Positions 5,853 to 13,199 of a stretch of DNA of 14,120 nucleotides are shown here, one piece after another (position 1 is the stretch's first letter; each line of letters starts with the position of its first letter). Where the stretch lies: positions 1-14,120 of the forward strand of contig JBMNPE010000038.1 of assembly GCA_050943435.1 (NCBI GenBank), in the 5' to 3' direction. The translations under genes and the position numbers were made by a program. The notes under the pieces were generated by a model. The model had not been told where the DNA came from. It made no database searches and saw nothing but the letters and a program-made list of their open reading frames with translations. The stretch comes from RGIG5675 sp050943435 (GTDB lineage: Bacteria > Bacillota > Clostridia > Oscillospirales > Ruminococcaceae).

Positions 5853-6560
5853 TTAACTCTGGAATAGTTTTACAAACGGATTGTAGGTATACATGAAGTT
5901 GAACAGGATGGTCTCACTCTTTGCCTGTTCGAGGATTGTCTGGTCCTTGAGAGTTCCGAGGACGTATCCCATCACCATGCAGATCAGCATGCAGATGATG
6001 ATTCCCTCAGCAATTCCCAGGACTGCCCCGAGCACCCTGTTGAGTCCCCCGATCACCGGAACCGAATTCACGGATTTCAGCGATCTACTAAGTATCCTGC
6101 AAATAAATAAGAAAATTATGAACAAAAGTATAAAAACAATTATTGAAATTGCAGAAATAGCGGTGTTCTTAAGAGCATCGTCGACTATGACCTGGGCTGC
6201 CCCGGAAGGAGTGATGGTCCCCGTGGAGCTGAACTTGCTGAGAATATCGTTGATGTCAACGCTCCCGAGCCCGAATACACCCTTGAGGCTGCCCGATGAG
6301 AGCGACTCCTGCAGGGTCTCGTACGATGTGACTCCCTCGAGCTTCTCGGTGACCGTGTCGATCAGCTTCGATTCCAGGATTTTCTCATACAGCACAGGCG
6401 CGAGGGCCCTGGAGAGATAAAATGAGCCGACAGCGGATAAAATATATCCCACGACTCTCACGAGCATGCTCATGAGGCCCCTCTTGAGGCCCACCACCAC
6501 GCAGATTATCAGGATAACAGCCAGGAATATATCAAGCACTGTCCATACTGTCAGATCCAT
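5853..6560 (-). CDS. CvpA family membrane protein
   Basis: A 235-residue integral membrane protein. Predicted membrane segments lie near residues 8-25, 30-50, 130-155 and 175-205, with a polar Ser/Thr-rich stretch between the second and third that makes it longer than the roughly 160-180 residues common in the family. The start MDLTVWTVLDIFLAVILIICVV followed by GLKRGLMSMLVRVVGYI is characteristic of CvpA, and so is the GLNRVLGAVLGIAEG segment. CvpA proteins are linked to envelope integrity and, in E. coli, to colicin V production; the mechanism is unclear. The ATG at 6560 has GGGGAGG 9 bases upstream and overlaps the previous gene by 29 bases, which suggests the two envelope proteins are made together. 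Confidence 0.86.
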   Translation of the reverse strand: MDLTVWTVLDIFLAVILIICVVVGLKRGLMSMLVRVVGYILSAVGSFYLSRALAPVLYEKILESKLIDTVTEKLEGVTSYETLQESLSSGSLKGVFGLGSVDINDILSKFSSTGTITPSGAAQVIVDDALKNTAISAISIIVFILLFIIFLFICRILSRSLKSVNSVPVIGGLNRVLGAVLGIAEGIIICMLICMVMGYVLGTLKDQTILEQAKSETILFNFMYTYNPFVKLFQS

Positions 6561-7734
6561 TTGAGTTTTCCTCCCCGATTCCGATCCTCACGATGCTGTT
6601 CTGCCCTATGCACCAGATGTCGTACTGGAAAACCTCTATGTATTCCGCTCCGTTATCCACTGCATAGGTTCCCGCCGGGGTGCCGCTCACATCGTATGCG
6701 CTGACGGTTCCTCCTCCCAGCACATAGATCGAATTCTTCTTTAAGTATATATCATCAATCTGCCCTACATCTTCAAGAGTGCAGAGTTTTTCGAGATTCC
6801 TGTCAAAGATCACTATCGCGTTGATGTCTGAAATGCTGTTTGTCCCGTATGCGGCAGCGAACACCGTCCCGTCAGCATTCCAGGTGCCCATTAGAGACAT
6901 TTCGTACACGTCCGCCTCGGCCGTCTTTTCCCCCTTCTGGGAGAATTTTGCAACCTTGCCCTGGGTAAAGACAACGAAGGACCCCGACTGGCCCCATTCA
7001 ACGGCCTGGACGAGCCCGTCCACGTCGACGCTCAGGAGCTCCTTCTTCTTTCCCGTGTCAATTATATATATCTTCGTGTATTCCCCGGAATCAGAAACTT
7101 CCAGCGCGGATACCGCGGCGAGCCCTCCGTCGTCGGAAATTTCCACCGAATAAGGGAAACCGTCGGCGCAGTACCACGTCATTGATTCCGAGTAGGAAGC
7201 TTTCGTGTATATCTTGAGCTCAGCGGTGTAATCGCTGCTCTCGGTGAGAACCGCGGCGTCGCCGTCGCGCGACATGTCGCCGTCGATTATCGGGTTGTCC
7301 GTGCTGATTGTCCTCAGGAGGCTCGTCCTGTTGTACACCCTGATGTCCTTGTTTCCCCTGTCGAAGAGCAGCGTCCTCGTCTTTCCGCATTCTGCCCACG
7401 GGTCTGACATGGAAATTGAATCGGAGAACATCTCTGTCCCGTTGTCCGAAATGAAGGTGATGGTGCTCTTTGTGAGTATCATTTCGGCGTTCCTGAGCTG
7501 CTTCTCCTCCTTTATGGTCCCGCCTGACAGCTCTGCGGGGAAATCGGAAGCCGAGGTAAAAAACACCTTGAATGTGTCTGAAATATCCCTGAAAGTGGTC
7601 GGGGTCAGAAGGGAGATGAGAATCGCAGCAGCTGCAATGCATCCGACAACAGCGAGAAGAACGCCCGCGCGCCTCATCTGGTATTTCCTGTGCTTTTTTC
7701 TCCTCGCTTCGGTTATCTCATCTTTTGAGATCAT
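6532..7734 (-). CDS. DUF5711-like membrane-anchored protein
   Basis: A 400-residue protein with a basic cytoplasmic tail (MISKDEITEARRKKHRKYQMRR), one membrane segment (about 20-41), and a large outside domain of repeating short strands that reads like a beta-propeller (for example DRGNKDIRVYNRTSLLRT, IVIFDRNLEKLCTLEDVG, DDIYLKKNSIYVLGG). The layout and the neighbouring CvpA gene match what I know of DUF5711 proteins in Clostridia; their function is not established. Start choice: the ATG at 7734 has GGAG 6 bases upstream and is preferred over the in-frame ATG at 7764, which has no clear ribosome binding site and would overlap truA by 47 bases. It overlaps truA by 17 bases and cvpA by 29. Confidence 0.78.
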   Translation of the reverse strand: MISKDEITEARRKKHRKYQMRRAGVLLAVVGCIAAAAILISLLTPTTFRDISDTFKVFFTSASDFPAELSGGTIKEEKQLRNAEMILTKSTITFISDNGTEMFSDSISMSDPWAECGKTRTLLFDRGNKDIRVYNRTSLLRTISTDNPIIDGDMSRDGDAAVLTESSDYTAELKIYTKASYSESMTWYCADGFPYSVEISDDGGLAAVSALEVSDSGEYTKIYIIDTGKKKELLSVDVDGLVQAVEWGQSGSFVVFTQGKVAKFSQKGEKTAEADVYEMSLMGTWNADGTVFAAAYGTNSISDINAIVIFDRNLEKLCTLEDVGQIDDIYLKKNSIYVLGGGTVSAYDVSGTPAGTYAVDNGAEYIEVFQYDIWCIGQNSIVRIGIGEENSNGSDSMDSA

Positions 7735-8485
7735 TGGCGTCTCCAAAATCGTATATGACCCCATCGAGCCAGAGCCCGCAGGCTGGAGCCGTGAACATGA
7801 GGGGCACTCTCCTGCCTGTCCTCAGGGTTTCATCTATTATAGCAGATTCGAGTTTCCCGGACCCCACGGAGAGGAGCGTCCCGGTCATTATCCTGACCAT
7901 GTTGTAGAGAAAGCCGTCCGCCTCGAAAACGAGGTCGGTTTCCCCGCCGTTCCTTATGAGCCTGAAGTCCTTCACAGTCCTGGTCATGTCATCCTTTATG
8001 CCCTTGGACCCGCAGTACGCCGTGAAGTCATGCGTGCCGAGGAATTTCTTCCCCGCTTCCGCCATGACGGCTGCGTCGAACGGAAAGGGATAGTGGAATG
8101 CCCTCCCGGAATCTGCGGCGGAAATGTATTTTGTGCCGATTATTCTGTAGACGTACCTCTTTGAGATGGCCGAATATCTCGCGTGAAACGATTCCGGCAC
8201 CTCCCTGGCCCCCTGGACGCGGATGTCATACGGGAGGGAATTGTTGAGCGCCATGCAGAGGCCGTCAGGGGTTATGTCCCTCTCTGTGGAAAAGCTCACG
8301 CAGAAGCACGAGGCGTTGACCCCGGCGTCAGTCCTCGAGCATCCCTTGATGTCGGTCCTCCCGCCGAGCACCGGCCACAGGGCATCCTGGAACCTGGCCT
8401 GCACAGTGTCCGCGTTGGCCTGTATCTGGAAGCCGTGGTATCTCTTCCCTATATAGGACAGGACCACGAGAAAAGTCCTCGCCAT
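7718..8485 (-). CDS. truA: tRNA pseudouridine synthase A
   Basis: TruA converts uridine to pseudouridine at positions 38-40 of the tRNA anticodon stem-loop. The 255-residue product has the family opening LSYIGKRYHGFQIQ (9-22) and the catalytic motif SRTDAGV with D53. It also carries KRYVYRI, FLGTHDFTAYC and the closing segment FLYNMVRIMTGTLL, all in normal order and at normal family length. The residue after RTDAGV is Asn where His is usual. The ATG at 8485 has GAGG 6 bases upstream and is chosen over a GTG at 8497 that overlaps the ecfT stop. Placement right after ecfT is the classic Firmicutes arrangement. Confidence 0.95.
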   Translation of the reverse strand: MARTFLVVLSYIGKRYHGFQIQANADTVQARFQDALWPVLGGRTDIKGCSRTDAGVNASCFCVSFSTERDITPDGLCMALNNSLPYDIRVQGAREVPESFHARYSAISKRYVYRIIGTKYISAADSGRAFHYPFPFDAAVMAEAGKKFLGTHDFTAYCGSKGIKDDMTRTVKDFRLIRNGGETDLVFEADGFLYNMVRIMTGTLLSVGSGKLESAIIDETLRTGRRVPLMFTAPACGLWLDGVIYDFGDANDLKR

Positions 8486-8491
8486 AATACG

Positions 8492-8495
8492 CCTC
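8492..8495 (-). promoter_or_regulatory. Ribosome binding site deciding the truA start
   Basis: GTGAGG overlaps the ecfT stop and lies 6 bases before the ATG at 8485. The GTG of the same bases (8497) could itself be read as a start, but the ATG gives the usual TruA N-terminus. Confidence 0.65.
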
Positions 8496-8496
8496 A

Positions 8497-9297
8497 CTAT
8501 ATATACGAATCAAGTACTGTGACTGCCGCAAGAAACGCGGCGCAGATAAGGAATACCAGGAGATCGGCCTTTCCGAGCTTTCTCTCCTTCATCCTGGTTC
8601 TGCCGGGGCCGCCCGTGTAGCACCGGCTCTCCATCGCGAGCGCGAGCCCGTCCGCCCTCCTGAATGCCGACACAAACAGGGGAACAAGTATGGACACCGC
8701 GGCCTTTATCCTTTTCCCCAGGCTGCCCGTGTCGAGATCAGCCCCTCTGCCCTTCTGTGCCTCGGATATCCTGTCAGTCTCCTCCATGAAGGTCGGTATG
8801 AACCTGAGTGCAATTGTGAGTGTCAGTGCCATGTCGGCCGTCTGGATCCCGACCCACCTCAGCGGAGCCAGGAAGAACTCAAATGCGTCGGAAAACTCCA
8901 CAGGGGAAGTCGTGCATGTTATGAGCGCGCTGGATGCAACGAGGGCCGTGAGGCGCAGTATGAGCCTCACGCTGTAGAAAACCCCGTCCTCGTAGATCGA
9001 AATTCCCCAGAAAAGGGGTATCTCCCTTCCGGTCCTCACGAAGAACAGGTTGATTATAGACGTGATGAGAAGCACTATCGCCATCGGCCTGAGGCTCTTC
9101 CACAGAAGCCTGAGCCCCACCCTGGTGACTGCGAACCAGCAGACGGCGAATCCCAGCATCACCGCGAGAAGCGGTATGGAGTCCACGACGAACAGGATTA
9201 TCATGAAGGCCAGCCCTGTCACAAGCTTGGTCCTGGCATCTGCGCGGTGGAATACCGACTCCCCCTGCACGTACTGTCCTATCGAGAATCTCGACAT
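8497..9297 (-). CDS. ecfT: Energy-coupling factor transporter transmembrane protein EcfT
   Basis: EcfT is the membrane scaffold linking the two ATPases to exchangeable substrate-binding (S) subunits for vitamins, nickel or cobalt. The 266-residue product has several hydrophobic segments (about 25-60, 70-86, 110-130, 245-262). It also has the two coupling helices with Arg motifs: SEAQKGRGAD (R184) and LAMESRCY (R225). The tail GGPGRTRMKERK is typical of clostridial versions. The real start is the ATG at 9297 (MSRFSIGQYVQGESVFHRAD), one base after the ecfA2 stop; a 44-residue upstream extension in the same frame is only overlap with ecfA2. The gene ends in tandem stops, TAG then TGA. No S subunit is encoded in the window, consistent with a shared group II ECF module. 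Confidence 0.95.
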   Translation of the reverse strand: MSRFSIGQYVQGESVFHRADARTKLVTGLAFMIILFVVDSIPLLAVMLGFAVCWFAVTRVGLRLLWKSLRPMAIVLLITSIINLFFVRTGREIPLFWGISIYEDGVFYSVRLILRLTALVASSALITCTTSPVEFSDAFEFFLAPLRWVGIQTADMALTLTIALRFIPTFMEETDRISEAQKGRGADLDTGSLGKRIKAAVSILVPLFVSAFRRADGLALAMESRCYTGGPGRTRMKERKLGKADLLVFLICAAFLAAVTVLDSYI

Positions 9298-9298
9298 C

Positions 9299-10153
9299 TC
9301 AGCACCTGCCTTCCGCGAGGGAGGCCACGGCGTCCGCGGCTTCCTCCTCGTCTGCAGCGAAGATGCTCCTGACGGGATATCCCTCTTTCCTGAGCCTGAA
9401 AAGCACCTGGGAATAGGCCGGAAGCGCAAGCCCGCACTCCGAGACTTTTTCCGGGTCCTCTATGAGGCTGCGCGTGGATCCGCAGTACACGCACGCCCCG
9501 CCCTTCATTACTATCGACATGTCGGCGGTGAGTGCAACATCCTCCATGCTGTGGGTGACCATTACGACGGTCCTGTCCCCGCCCTTCATGTAGTCCTTTA
9601 TCCAGGATAGAACAGTCCTCCTGCCCTTCGGGTCGAGCCCCGAAACAGGCTCATCCAGCACCAGGATGTCAGGCTCCATGGAGATGATGCCTGCAATGGA
9701 GACCCTCTTCTGCTCGCCCCCCGAGAGTTCGAACGGCGATTTTCCCAGAAGGTCCTCCACCCCCATGAGCCGGGCAGCTGATTCGGTTCTTCTCTTTATC
9801 TCCTCATCGGAAAGCCCCATGTTCCTGGGTCCGAAGGCTATATCCTCCCTGACCGTCTCCGCAAACAGCTGGTACTCGGGGTGCTGGAACACTAGGCCGA
9901 CAGTGAACCGGACCTTCTTGCGGTCGTATCCCTTGACGTTTATGTCCTCTCCGTTTATGAGAACCCTTCCGGAGTCGGGCCTGAGGAGCCCGTTGAAATG
10001 CCTTATGAGAGTCGATTTTCCGCTTCCCGTCTCGCCTATTATCCCGCAGCAGCATCCGTGCGGAATCTCGATGCTCACATCGGAGATCGAGAATCCCTTG
10101 TCTGTGCTCTCGTAGCTGAAGCAGAGGGACTCGGTCCTAATCGCGGCTTCCAT
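9299..10153 (-). CDS. ecfA2: Energy-coupling factor transporter ATP-binding protein EcfA2
   Basis: The second ABC ATPase of the ECF module, 284 residues. Counting from the ATG at 10153: Walker A GETGSGKST (40-48), Q-loop FQHPEYQLF (89-97), signature LSGGEQ (143-148), Walker B ILVLDEP (163-169), and H-loop His in THS (about 201). The Q-loop with Tyr-Gln and the following ETVREDIAFGPRN are the EcfA2 pattern, in contrast to DPDNQ in EcfA1. An in-frame TTG at 10159 is only 3 bases from the GGAGG, while the ATG at 10153 is 9 bases away and is preferred. It overlaps ecfA1 by 17 bases and is followed by ecfT after one base. The C-terminal 60 residues are the usual accessory domain of this family. 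Confidence 0.95.
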   Translation of the reverse strand: MEAAIRTESLCFSYESTDKGFSISDVSIEIPHGCCCGIIGETGSGKSTLIRHFNGLLRPDSGRVLINGEDINVKGYDRKKVRFTVGLVFQHPEYQLFAETVREDIAFGPRNMGLSDEEIKRRTESAARLMGVEDLLGKSPFELSGGEQKRVSIAGIISMEPDILVLDEPVSGLDPKGRRTVLSWIKDYMKGGDRTVVMVTHSMEDVALTADMSIVMKGGACVYCGSTRSLIEDPEKVSECGLALPAYSQVLFRLRKEGYPVRSIFAADEEEAADAVASLAEGRC

Positions 10154-10979
10154 CGGCAAGCACCTCCAGAATCCCGCTTTCGAGCTCCTCTATGGTCATC
10201 GGGTCCTCTTTGACGCTTATTCCGCGCCTTATCAGCGCAGCGGCGAGCTTTGCGGGATACGGCTGGTCGAGCCCGTATTCCGCGAGAAGAGCCTCATTTC
10301 CAAGTATTTTCCTGGGTGTGCCGTCCGCTGCCTTCTTCCCGTCAGCCAGCAGCACCACCCTGTCGGCCTCTGCGGCCTCGTCCATGTGATGGGTGATGAG
10401 CACGACAGTCATGCCCTTCCCGTGCTGTTCGAGAATGACCTTCATGACTGAGCTCCTCCCCTGGGGGTCGAGCATGGCCGTCGGCTCGTCCAGCACCAGG
10501 TACCGCGGCTCCATGGCGAGTATCCCGGCTATCGCCAGCCTCTGCTTCTGCCCTCCCGAGAGATTGTAGGATGTGTCCCTCCTTTTCTCCGAAAGGCCGA
10601 CATCGGAAAGGGCCTTTGCAACCCTCTTCTCTATCTCCCCGGGAGGAACCCCGAGGTTCTCCGGCCCGAATGCGACGTCCTCCTCTACAATCGAGGAGAC
10701 TATCTGGTTGTCAGGGTCCTGGAAAACGTGGCCGACCCTTCTCCTCACCTCGTCTGCGCCAGCATCGTCGGCGGTGCTGTATCCGTCGACGGTCACGGTC
10801 CCGGATGTGGGCACAATAAGGCCGTTGAGCAGCATCGAGAGCGTGGATTTCCCGCTCCCGTTGGGTCCTATGACGCAGACGAATTCCCCTCTTTTTATCT
10901 CGAGGTCGAGGCCGTCTATGGTAGGCGCCTCCCCCTCTGCGTATGCATAGGTTACGTTTTCGAGCCTTATTCCTTCCAT
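10137..10979 (-). CDS. ecfA1: Energy-coupling factor transporter ATP-binding protein EcfA1
   Basis: The first ABC ATPase of the ECF module, 280 residues. It has Walker A GPNGSGKST (38-46), Q-loop FQDPDNQIV (86-94), signature LSGGQ (140-144), Walker B YLVLDEP (160-166) and an H-loop His at 197 (ITHHMDEA). DPDNQ in the Q-loop followed by EEDVAFGPENLG is the EcfA1/CbiO1 hallmark. It pairs with EcfA2 to form the heterodimer that powers uptake of micronutrients at the cytoplasmic face of the membrane. It starts 16 bases after the methyltransferase stop, with AGGA close to the ATG, and ends in TAG inside the beginning of ecfA2. In many Firmicutes this gene follows rplQ of the ribosomal protein operon; here it follows a methyltransferase. 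Confidence 0.95.
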   Translation of the reverse strand: MEGIRLENVTYAYAEGEAPTIDGLDLEIKRGEFVCVIGPNGSGKSTLSMLLNGLIVPTSGTVTVDGYSTADDAGADEVRRRVGHVFQDPDNQIVSSIVEEDVAFGPENLGVPPGEIEKRVAKALSDVGLSEKRRDTSYNLSGGQKQRLAIAGILAMEPRYLVLDEPTAMLDPQGRSSVMKVILEQHGKGMTVVLITHHMDEAAEADRVVLLADGKKAADGTPRKILGNEALLAEYGLDQPYPAKLAAALIRRGISVKEDPMTIEELESGILEVLADGSRD

Positions 10980-10995
10980 ATGTCCTTTCCGGACC

Positions 10996-11850
10996 CTAGA
11001 ACGTGTAGATAGACGTGCTCCCGCACGGCAGTGCGAGCCCAGTGGATGAAACAGTTATTCCTATCTCGTCGCTCATGCATTTCCCGCCCTTTCCGGAAAA
11101 TGCGTCTGAAAGCAGGTATCCCATGGTAGATGCTGAAAGCCCTGTTGTATATCCGTTCAGCACAAAGAACGCGGGATTTTCGGTCAGGACTCCCCTGCAG
11201 AGCCTGATGAGGTCGTAGATAGAGTCCTCTAACTTCCAGACTTCCCCGGACGGCCCCCTTCCATATGACGGCGGGTCCATGATAACTGCATCGTACAGCG
11301 ACCCGCGGCGGATCTCCCTCGCGACGAATTTCGAGCAGTCGTCCACTATGTACCTTATCCTGTCGCCGGAGAAGCCGTTCATTTTGACGTTTTCCTTTGC
11401 CCTTCCGACCATCCCGCGGCTGGCGTCGACATGGCACACGTAAGCTCCTGCGGACAGGCACGCCACTGTGGCCGCCCCGGTGTACCCGAACAGGTTGAGA
11501 ATCCTTATCCTCCTGCCTCCGATAATCCTTCTGTAGACAGCCCAGTTTGCAGCCTGCTCAGGAAACACTCCCGTGTGCTTGAATGACGTGGGGGAAACAG
11601 TGAATTCCAGGTCCTCCCAGTGTATCTTCCACTTTTCAGGAAGCCTGTGCCTGAATTCCCAGCTCCCGCCCCCGGAGGACGACCTGTGGTACACGGCATC
11701 TGCGTTTTTCCACGCGGGGCTTTTTTCAGGTGATTTCCAGATCACCTGTGGGTCGGGCCTCACCAGCACAAACTTTCCCCATTTTTCGAGCCTCATTCCG
11801 TCTGTGGCGTCCAGAAGCTCGTAGTCCTTCCACCCGGCGGCAGTCCTCAT
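10996..11850 (-). CDS. Class I SAM-dependent methyltransferase, RlmI/RlmK-like
   Basis: A 284-residue methyltransferase. The SAM-binding motif I is LNLFGYTGAATV (119-130), the acidic end of strand 2 is VDAS (141-144), and motif IV is MDPPSYGRG (191-199). The lead part WKDYELLDATDGMRLEKWGKFVLVRPDP and the PTSFKHTGVFPEQAANW stretch (87-103) mark the COG1092-type family related to 23S rRNA methyltransferases RlmI and RlmK. The exact target base is not known for this branch; rRNA is the likely substrate. It starts with an ATGA overlap on the glmM stop (11847-11850) and has only a weak AAGG site, so it probably depends on translation of glmM. No PUA domain is present, unlike full RlmI. Confidence 0.88.
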   Translation of the reverse strand: MRTAAGWKDYELLDATDGMRLEKWGKFVLVRPDPQVIWKSPEKSPAWKNADAVYHRSSSGGGSWEFRHRLPEKWKIHWEDLEFTVSPTSFKHTGVFPEQAANWAVYRRIIGGRRIRILNLFGYTGAATVACLSAGAYVCHVDASRGMVGRAKENVKMNGFSGDRIRYIVDDCSKFVAREIRRGSLYDAVIMDPPSYGRGPSGEVWKLEDSIYDLIRLCRGVLTENPAFFVLNGYTTGLSASTMGYLLSDAFSGKGGKCMSDEIGITVSSTGLALPCGSTSIYTF

Positions 11851-13199
11851 TTTGAGCAGAACCTTTTTTCTATTTCAGCTGCGATCTCGTCAGCTGCAGA
11901 GCGTATGGCGTCCATGTCCCTGCCCTCTGCCATGACGCGGATGAGGGGCTCCGTGCCGGACACCCTCACAAGTATCCTTCCGGCGCCTTTTCCGAGAGCT
12001 GCTTCCCTGTCAGCAATAAAAGCCTTTATGTCCTCATCCCGGCTGAAGGCGTCCTTTTCCTCCCTGGAAGCCCTGACGTTGACGAGGACCTGCGGATATA
12101 TCGTCATCCCGGAAAACAGTTCTGACGCCTTTTCCCCGGATTTTGTCATCATCTCGAGGATCAGGGCGGCCGCAGCCTCGCCGTCTCCGGTGGTTTCCCT
12201 GTCGAGCAGGATAATGTGGCCCGACTGCTCGCCGCCTATGGCATAGCCCTTGTCGAGCATTTCCTCGAGGACATACCTGTCCCCGACCTTCGTCCTCACG
12301 AATTCTATGTCCCTGTCCCGGCAGTACTCCTCGAATCCGAGGTTTGACATCACAGTCACTACCGCAGTGTTTCCGCTCAGCTTTCCGGACTTTTTGAGAT
12401 ACCCTGCAAATGCTCCTATCAGCATGTCGCCGTTTATCTCGCTGCCGTTTTCGTCAACTGCGAGGCACCTGTCAGCATCGCCGTCGAACGCAAATCCTAT
12501 ATCGCAGCCATTGTCGAGAACGGCTTTCCTGAGGGCTTCGAGGTGTGTTGACCCGCAGCCGGCGTTGATATTGGAGCCGTCAGGGGATGAGTTTATGAAC
12601 ACCGGCTCCCCTCCGAGCCTTGAAAACAGCTCCGGGGCTGTTGCAGACGAGGCGCCGTTTGCGCAGTCGACTGCGTACTTTATCCCGAGGCCGCCCGTGT
12701 CAACATGGGAGGCTATCTCTTCTATGTAGTCGTCAACTGCGGTCTCTATCCTGCGGACCCTTCCTATTGAAGCGCCTTCCGCCTTTCTGAACGACTTGTC
12801 ACTCAGGACCTTCTCTATCTCGTCCTCGACGCTGTCGGGGAGCTTGAAGCCATCCTTCCCGAATATCTTTATTCCGTTGAATTCATACGGATTGTGGGAA
12901 GCCGAGATGACCACCCCTGCGTCTGCATCGTATTTTCTCACGAGATAGGCCACCGCAGGCGTGGGAATCACATCAAGAAGGCCGACGTCCATTCCCGCGG
13001 AGCAGAGCCCGGCAGTTATGGCGCTCTCGAGCATCTGCCCTGAAGCCCTGGTGTCCCTTCCTATGATGACGAAGCCGCGTCCTTCTTTTTCCTCGATGAG
13101 TGCCGTCGCAGCAGCTGCCCCGATTTCCATTGCCATCGTGCAGGTGAGCTCCGTGTTTGCGACGCCTCTCACGCCGTCGGTTCCGAATAAATCTGGCAT
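11847..13199 (-). CDS. glmM: Phosphoglucosamine mutase
   Basis: GlmM interconverts glucosamine-6-phosphate and glucosamine-1-phosphate, a cytoplasmic step towards UDP-GlcNAc for peptidoglycan. The 450-residue product starts with the family signature MPDLFGTDGVRG. It carries the active-site phosphoserine motif SASHNP (S101), the Mg-binding loop DGDADR (239-244), the sugar-binding GEQSGH (323-328) and the phosphate-binding RVSGTEP (412-418). All key residues and the length are normal. The ATG at 13199 shares a base with the ruvB stop (TAATG) and has GAGGAG 8 bases upstream. The in-frame extension up to 13298 would only overlap ruvB and is rejected. It is followed by the methyltransferase through an ATGA overlap. 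Confidence 0.97.
   Translation of the reverse strand: MPDLFGTDGVRGVANTELTCTMAMEIGAAAATALIEEKEGRGFVIIGRDTRASGQMLESAITAGLCSAGMDVGLLDVIPTPAVAYLVRKYDADAGVVISASHNPYEFNGIKIFGKDGFKLPDSVEDEIEKVLSDKSFRKAEGASIGRVRRIETAVDDYIEEIASHVDTGGLGIKYAVDCANGASSATAPELFSRLGGEPVFINSSPDGSNINAGCGSTHLEALRKAVLDNGCDIGFAFDGDADRCLAVDENGSEINGDMLIGAFAGYLKKSGKLSGNTAVVTVMSNLGFEEYCRDRDIEFVRTKVGDRYVLEEMLDKGYAIGGEQSGHIILLDRETTGDGEAAAALILEMMTKSGEKASELFSGMTIYPQVLVNVRASREEKDAFSRDEDIKAFIADREAALGKGAGRILVRVSGTEPLIRVMAEGRDMDAIRSAADEIAAEIEKRFCSK

Noticed and set aside
6100..6160. AT-rich patch inside cvpA as an internal promoter
   Set aside because: No -35/-10 pair with proper spacing is visible, and the base composition is explained by Ile/Phe/Leu codons of a membrane segment.
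9298..9429. Longer EcfT N-terminus (44 extra residues)
   Set aside because: It overlaps the end of ecfA2 in a different frame and does not look like an EcfT start; MSRFSIGQYVQGESVFHRAD does.
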